The position numbers and the translations under genes were made by a program. Of a stretch of 64,000 nucleotides of DNA, positions 59,501 to 64,000 are shown piece by piece; position 1 is the stretch's first letter, and each line of letters opens with the position of its first letter. The DNA is from Panorpa germanica (taxonomy: Eukaryota; Arthropoda; Insecta; Mecoptera; Panorpidae). Below the pieces are notes generated by a model. The model was not told the origin of the DNA. It did no database searches and saw only the letters and a program-made list of their open reading frames with translations. The stretch is taken from contig OY783208.1 in NCBI GenBank assembly GCA_963678705.1, positions 3,720,001 to 3,784,000 of the forward strand, written 5' to 3'.

Positions 59501-62500
59501 CGCCATTTTATGCAGAAACAAACAATTTACTGAAACCAAAGAATATTTATATTTAGCAATTAGTAACACTAAGATCTAATTAAGCCTGCCCTAATTCACT
59601 CCTTCATTTAATGCCAGATAAAAATTTAATATAAAAACGGACCCTTTGAAATAAACAACTTCTATAAAACTGTGCTAAAATGTTTGTCACAAACAACAAA
59701 GACTAATGACCAATCACCAAATACGTCATAAATTAAATTTCAAATAGTAAAGTACTTCATGAGTTTGTTGATTTTAAAAGAAGTTCAATAAGCAATGGAC
59801 ATGTTTCAGAAAAGATTAGAAGTGTTTTACAAGCAACATACATATTGCAGAATATTAAATTTATTAGAATAGATTGAGTGAACAACATAACCTAGAAACC
59901 AAATAAGTTAATGTAATCTTTAATCAATAAAATATTAATCGGAATTCTTAATAATTGTGACTGTAGTTACAAAATGTATGTACAGAAATTGTAGTTATTC
60001 TTATTTTATTTTTTGTGTCGGTTCTAAGGTTTTATTCAATTTGTTAGGAATGAAAGGTCAATGGTAATTATTCAATACACCTACGTTTTCTTGTTTTGAG
60101 ACTTGTAACAAAGACTACTGCACTTTGTATTTTTAATAAAGAAATACACAATATTCATGCTTATTGTTGACCAACAATATGAAATAAACCCTTTTCACAT
60201 CTACATGACATATTGTTGTAACCACAATTTTGAAATTTCAACTTTAACCATTAATATTGAGTATTTCTAAAATAAAACGGTAATTATTTAGTTCGCCGAC
60301 CAATGTTGTTTTTGACTTTGTAAAAAAACTACTGCATATTTTTAGGTTTTATTATGCTTATTGTATTCTCAAAACATGTCAAAATCACTACGTAATATTT
60401 CTTTTACCACTTTTTATTAAGAAATAGAAGATATTGAGGGTTAAAGTTGACCAAAAAATGTGATATTTGACAACATTTTACACATAATTTCGTTAATATT
60501 GGCCAGTGTAATACTTACTTCCCAAGATTCAAACCAACTATAAATATATGTGATGTGTTTGAATATATGATAAAATAAATTTACAAATGATTTAAATATG
60601 TGATCTCAAATATTCAAAAAAGCGCGGTGCTTTTAAATACTTAATTTTACATGTTCTAATTTAGTAATTATATAGATGTAGGGTTTACACTAGTTCGATA
60701 AAAAGATATAAATAAAGATAAAGATAAATATGGCAGATGTGGTGGGAGTAGAAAGAAGGGTGGGATGAGAGAGAGAGGGGGAGGCTTAAAAAAGAGAAAG
60801 GAATGGAATGGCGATCGAGGAGGCAGAAAGAAGAAGAGAAGGAGGCGCAAGTGTGGAAGATGAGCTAAGGAGAAAGGACAAGGAGATACAGCAACAGGAA
60901 AGAATGGAAAAAATCGAGAAGAGCAATTACAACACAAGATATAAAAGGATTTGTAAAAGAGAGATACCACATTACTTAAGAGAAAAAAAAGACAAAAACA
61001 TGAGAAGGATTGCCAGACTTAGATTGGGAAACGAGGAGAAATGATTCCTATATACATTCAAACTTAAAACTAAACTTTATCAATTTATTAAAACTTAAAA
61101 TTATTTTAGACTTGTGCTACTTCCAAAAGTGAAGAATTTAGAGTGAGAAAAAAATTTTTGTGATAAGAAAAGGCGATTTTGGTATAAAAAAAAAGAAAAA
61201 GCGCGGCGCTTTCCCAATCTAAGTCTGGCAATCCTTCTCATGTTTTTGTCTTTTTTTTCTCTTAAGTAATGTGGTATCTCTCTTTTACAAATCCTTTTAT
61301 ATCTTGTGTTGTAATTGCTCTTCTCGATTTTTTCCATTCTTTCCTGTTGCTGTATCTCCTTGTCCTTTCTCCTTAGCTCATCTTCCACACTTGCGCCTCC
61401 TTCTCTTCTTCTTTCTGCCTCCTCGATCGCCATTCCATTCCTTTCTCTTTTTTAAGCCTCCCCCTCTCTCTCTCATCCCACCCTTCTTTCTACTCCCACC
61501 ACATCTGCCATATTTATCTTTATCTTTATTTATATCTTTTTATCGAACTAGTGTAAACCCTACATCTATATAATTACTAAATTAGAACATGTAAAATTAA
61601 GTATTTAAAAGCACCGCGCTTTTTTGAATATTTGAGATCACATATTTAAATCATTTGTAAATTTATTTTATCATATATTCAAACACATCACATATATTTA
61701 TAGTTGGTTTGAATCTTGGGAAGTAAGTATTACACTGGCCAATATTAACGAAATTATGTGTAAAATGTTGTCAAATATCACATTTTTTGGTCAACTTTAA
61801 CCCTCAATATCTTCTATTTCTTAATAAAAAGTGGTAAAAGAAATATTACGTAGTGATTTTGACATGTTTTGAGAATACAATAAGCATAATAAAACCTAAA
61901 AATATGCAGTAGTTTTTTTACAAAGTCAAAAACAACATTGGTCGGCGAACTAAATAATTACCAAATTTCAAATTTGTGGTTACAACAATATGTCATCTAG
62001 ATGTGAAAAGGGTTTATTTCACATTATTGGTAAACAATAAGCATGAATATTGTGTATTTCTTTATTAAAAATGGTAAAAGTAGATTAAAAGCTCGATGAA
62101 ATATACAAAGTGCAGTAGTTTTTGTTACAAGTCTCAAATCAAGAAAACGTAGGTGTATTGAATAATTACCATTGACCTTTCATTCCTAACAAATTGAATA
62201 AAACCTTAGAACCGACACAAAAAATAAAATAAGAATAACTACAATTTCTGTACATACATTTTGTAACTACAGTCACAATTATTAAGAATTCCGATTAATA
62301 TTTTATTTATTAAAGATTACATTTACTAATTTCGTTTCTAGGTTATGTTGTTCACTCAGTCTTTTCTAATAAATTTAATATTCTCCAATATGTATGTTGC
62401 TTGTAAAACACTTCCAATGTTTTCTGAAACATGTCCATTGCTTATTGAACTTCTTTTAAAATCAACAAACTCATGAAGTACTTTACTATTTGAAATTTAA

Positions 62501-64000
62501 TTTATGACAGATTTGGTGATTGGTCAATAGTCTTTGTTGTTTGTGACAAACAATTTAGCACAGTTTTATAGAAGTTGTTTATTTCAAAGGGTCTCCTTTT
62601 TGCTTTTATATTAAATTTTTATCTAGCAATAAATGAAGAAGTGAATTAGGGCAGGCTTTATTAGATCTTAGTGTTACTAATTGCTAAATATAAATATTCT
62701 TTGGTTTCAGTAAATTGTTAGTTTCTGCATAAAATGGCACAGCAAATAAAATCAGAATTAAATGAAACACTGGAAATAGAAAACATGAAAGTAGAACCAG
62801 AAGAGGAATGCATTGTTCAATTCGAACCACAAGTCAAAGAGGAGGTCGACGTCACTTCCGATAGAGAAGCAGATTGGCCAGGGGTTTATATTAAATATGA
62901 ACCTGACTATAGTTCACCTGTTGTCCTGTGTAAATATTGCGGAGGCGTGTTTCAAGATTCCTGTAAATTGCAGGAGCACCTGGAGGCCCCATCGGACTGC
63001 CGAGGAACCAGAACGACAAAAGAACCGGTGGATGGTGATGATAATAGAAGATTCTCGGAACCACAAGGCAGTGGACAATCGGGAATAGAAGAATTAATTT
63101 CCAATCAGAAGAATTTCATCTGTGATGTTTGTAACATGGGGTTCGATAAGGCACCGGAAATAATAAAACATTTGCGTGTTCACTCTGACAGGAAGTTATA
63201 TTCCTGTAATGAATGTGACAAATCCTACACTACTAGGTTCAATTTAGTTATTCACCAACGAAGTCATACTGGGGAGCGTCCGTTTTCGTGTGACGTTTGT
63301 AACAAAACGTTTTCAAGGTTAAGTTCTTTAAAAGAACATAAAAAGACGCATTTAGACGTTAATCCTTTTTTATGTGATATTTGTAACAAAATGTTTTCAA
63401 GTTCAAGGTGTTTAAAGGAACATAAAAAGACGCATTTAGACGTTAATCCTTTTTCATGTGACATTTGTAACAAAACATTTTCCAGCTCAAGGTATTTAAA
63501 GGTACATAAAATGACGCATTTAGACGTTAAACCTTTTTCATGTGACATTTGTGAGAAAACGTTTTCATGGTCAACTGCTTTAAAACTACATAAAAAGTCT
63601 CATTTAGCCGTTAATTCTTTTTCATGTGACAACTGTAACAAAACGTTTTCAAGTTCAAATTATTTAAAGGAACATAAAAAGACGCATTTAGACGTTAATC
63701 CATTTTCATGTGACTTTTGTAACAAAACGTTTTCATGTTCAAACTCTATAAAGGAACATAAAAAGACGCATTTAGACGTTAATCCATTTTCATGTGACAT
63801 TTGTGAAAAAACGTTTTCATGGTCAAGTGGTTTAAAACGACATAAAAAGTCTCATTTAGCCGTTAATTCTTTTTCATGTGAATAATGGGATAAAACATTT
63901 ATAAGTTTTTATGCTTATCAATCTAATTTATTGTTCTATTTCTAAGTTTTATGCTAAATGATCGTTTGTTATAATGTTCCAACTGTATATGTTTATTTTC

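Overview
The window looks like AT-rich nuclear DNA (roughly 70% A+T by eye) from an insect. The evidence is C2H2 zinc-finger genes with psi-K-x-E-rich amino ends, a Copia element primed by the initiator-tRNA anticodon region as in Drosophila copia, BEL/Pao and gypsy-type LTR elements, an insect Helitron and a DUF4817-type HTH exon. A beetle or hemipteran is my guess; the order cannot be fixed from sequence reading alone. No tRNA, rRNA, CRISPR array or prokaryotic gene was seen.

Layout: 1-5.8 kb holds remains of two gypsy-type LTR retrotransposons on the minus strand (two gag genes, two tRNA-Ser-like primer sites). 5.84-8.05 kb is a DNA transposon with about 330-bp terminal inverted repeats and a PIN/FEN1-like plus CXC protein broken by one stop. 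8.1-8.6 kb is a decayed, possibly P/THAP-like fragment. 9.49-13.15 kb is a Helitron with a broken Rep. From 9.1 kb to the end, the window is a cluster of duplicated blocks. Each block is built round a C2H2 zinc-finger gene starting M-A-Q-Q-I and its conserved 5' flank. Six such genes lie at 14.3, 32.0, 41.2, 53.5, 58.0 (all minus) and 62.7 kb (plus), with 17, 6, 12, 4 plus a split fifth, 13 and 9 fingers. Blocks 1 and 2 are long direct duplicates that also carry a DUF4817-like exon, two alternative acidic last exons, a 1.2-kb foldback element and copies of a MITE-like repeat (called X here). Genes 5 and 6 are mirror images on either side of a palindrome centred near 61,120.

Young insertions are dated by their paralogous empty sites or near-identical LTRs. 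A BEL/Pao element (20,264-26,155, TSD CAAGA, LTRs differing at 1 of 736 positions) has an open but internally rearranged polyprotein. An intact Copia element (48,559-53,536, TSD GTTAC, LTRs differing at 2 of 347) splits zinc-finger gene 4. A TTAA-flanked 530-bp MITE (55,512-56,041) sits inside an X repeat, and the Helitron sits in the flank of gene 1.

The overall picture is a birth-and-death zinc-finger cluster. It evolves by whole-finger gain and loss, by tandem and inverted duplication, and under heavy transposon traffic. The ZF proteins probably act as nuclear DNA-binding regulators, and their several SUMO-consensus sites hint at repressors. Whether they target transposons is a hypothesis, not something the sequence shows.
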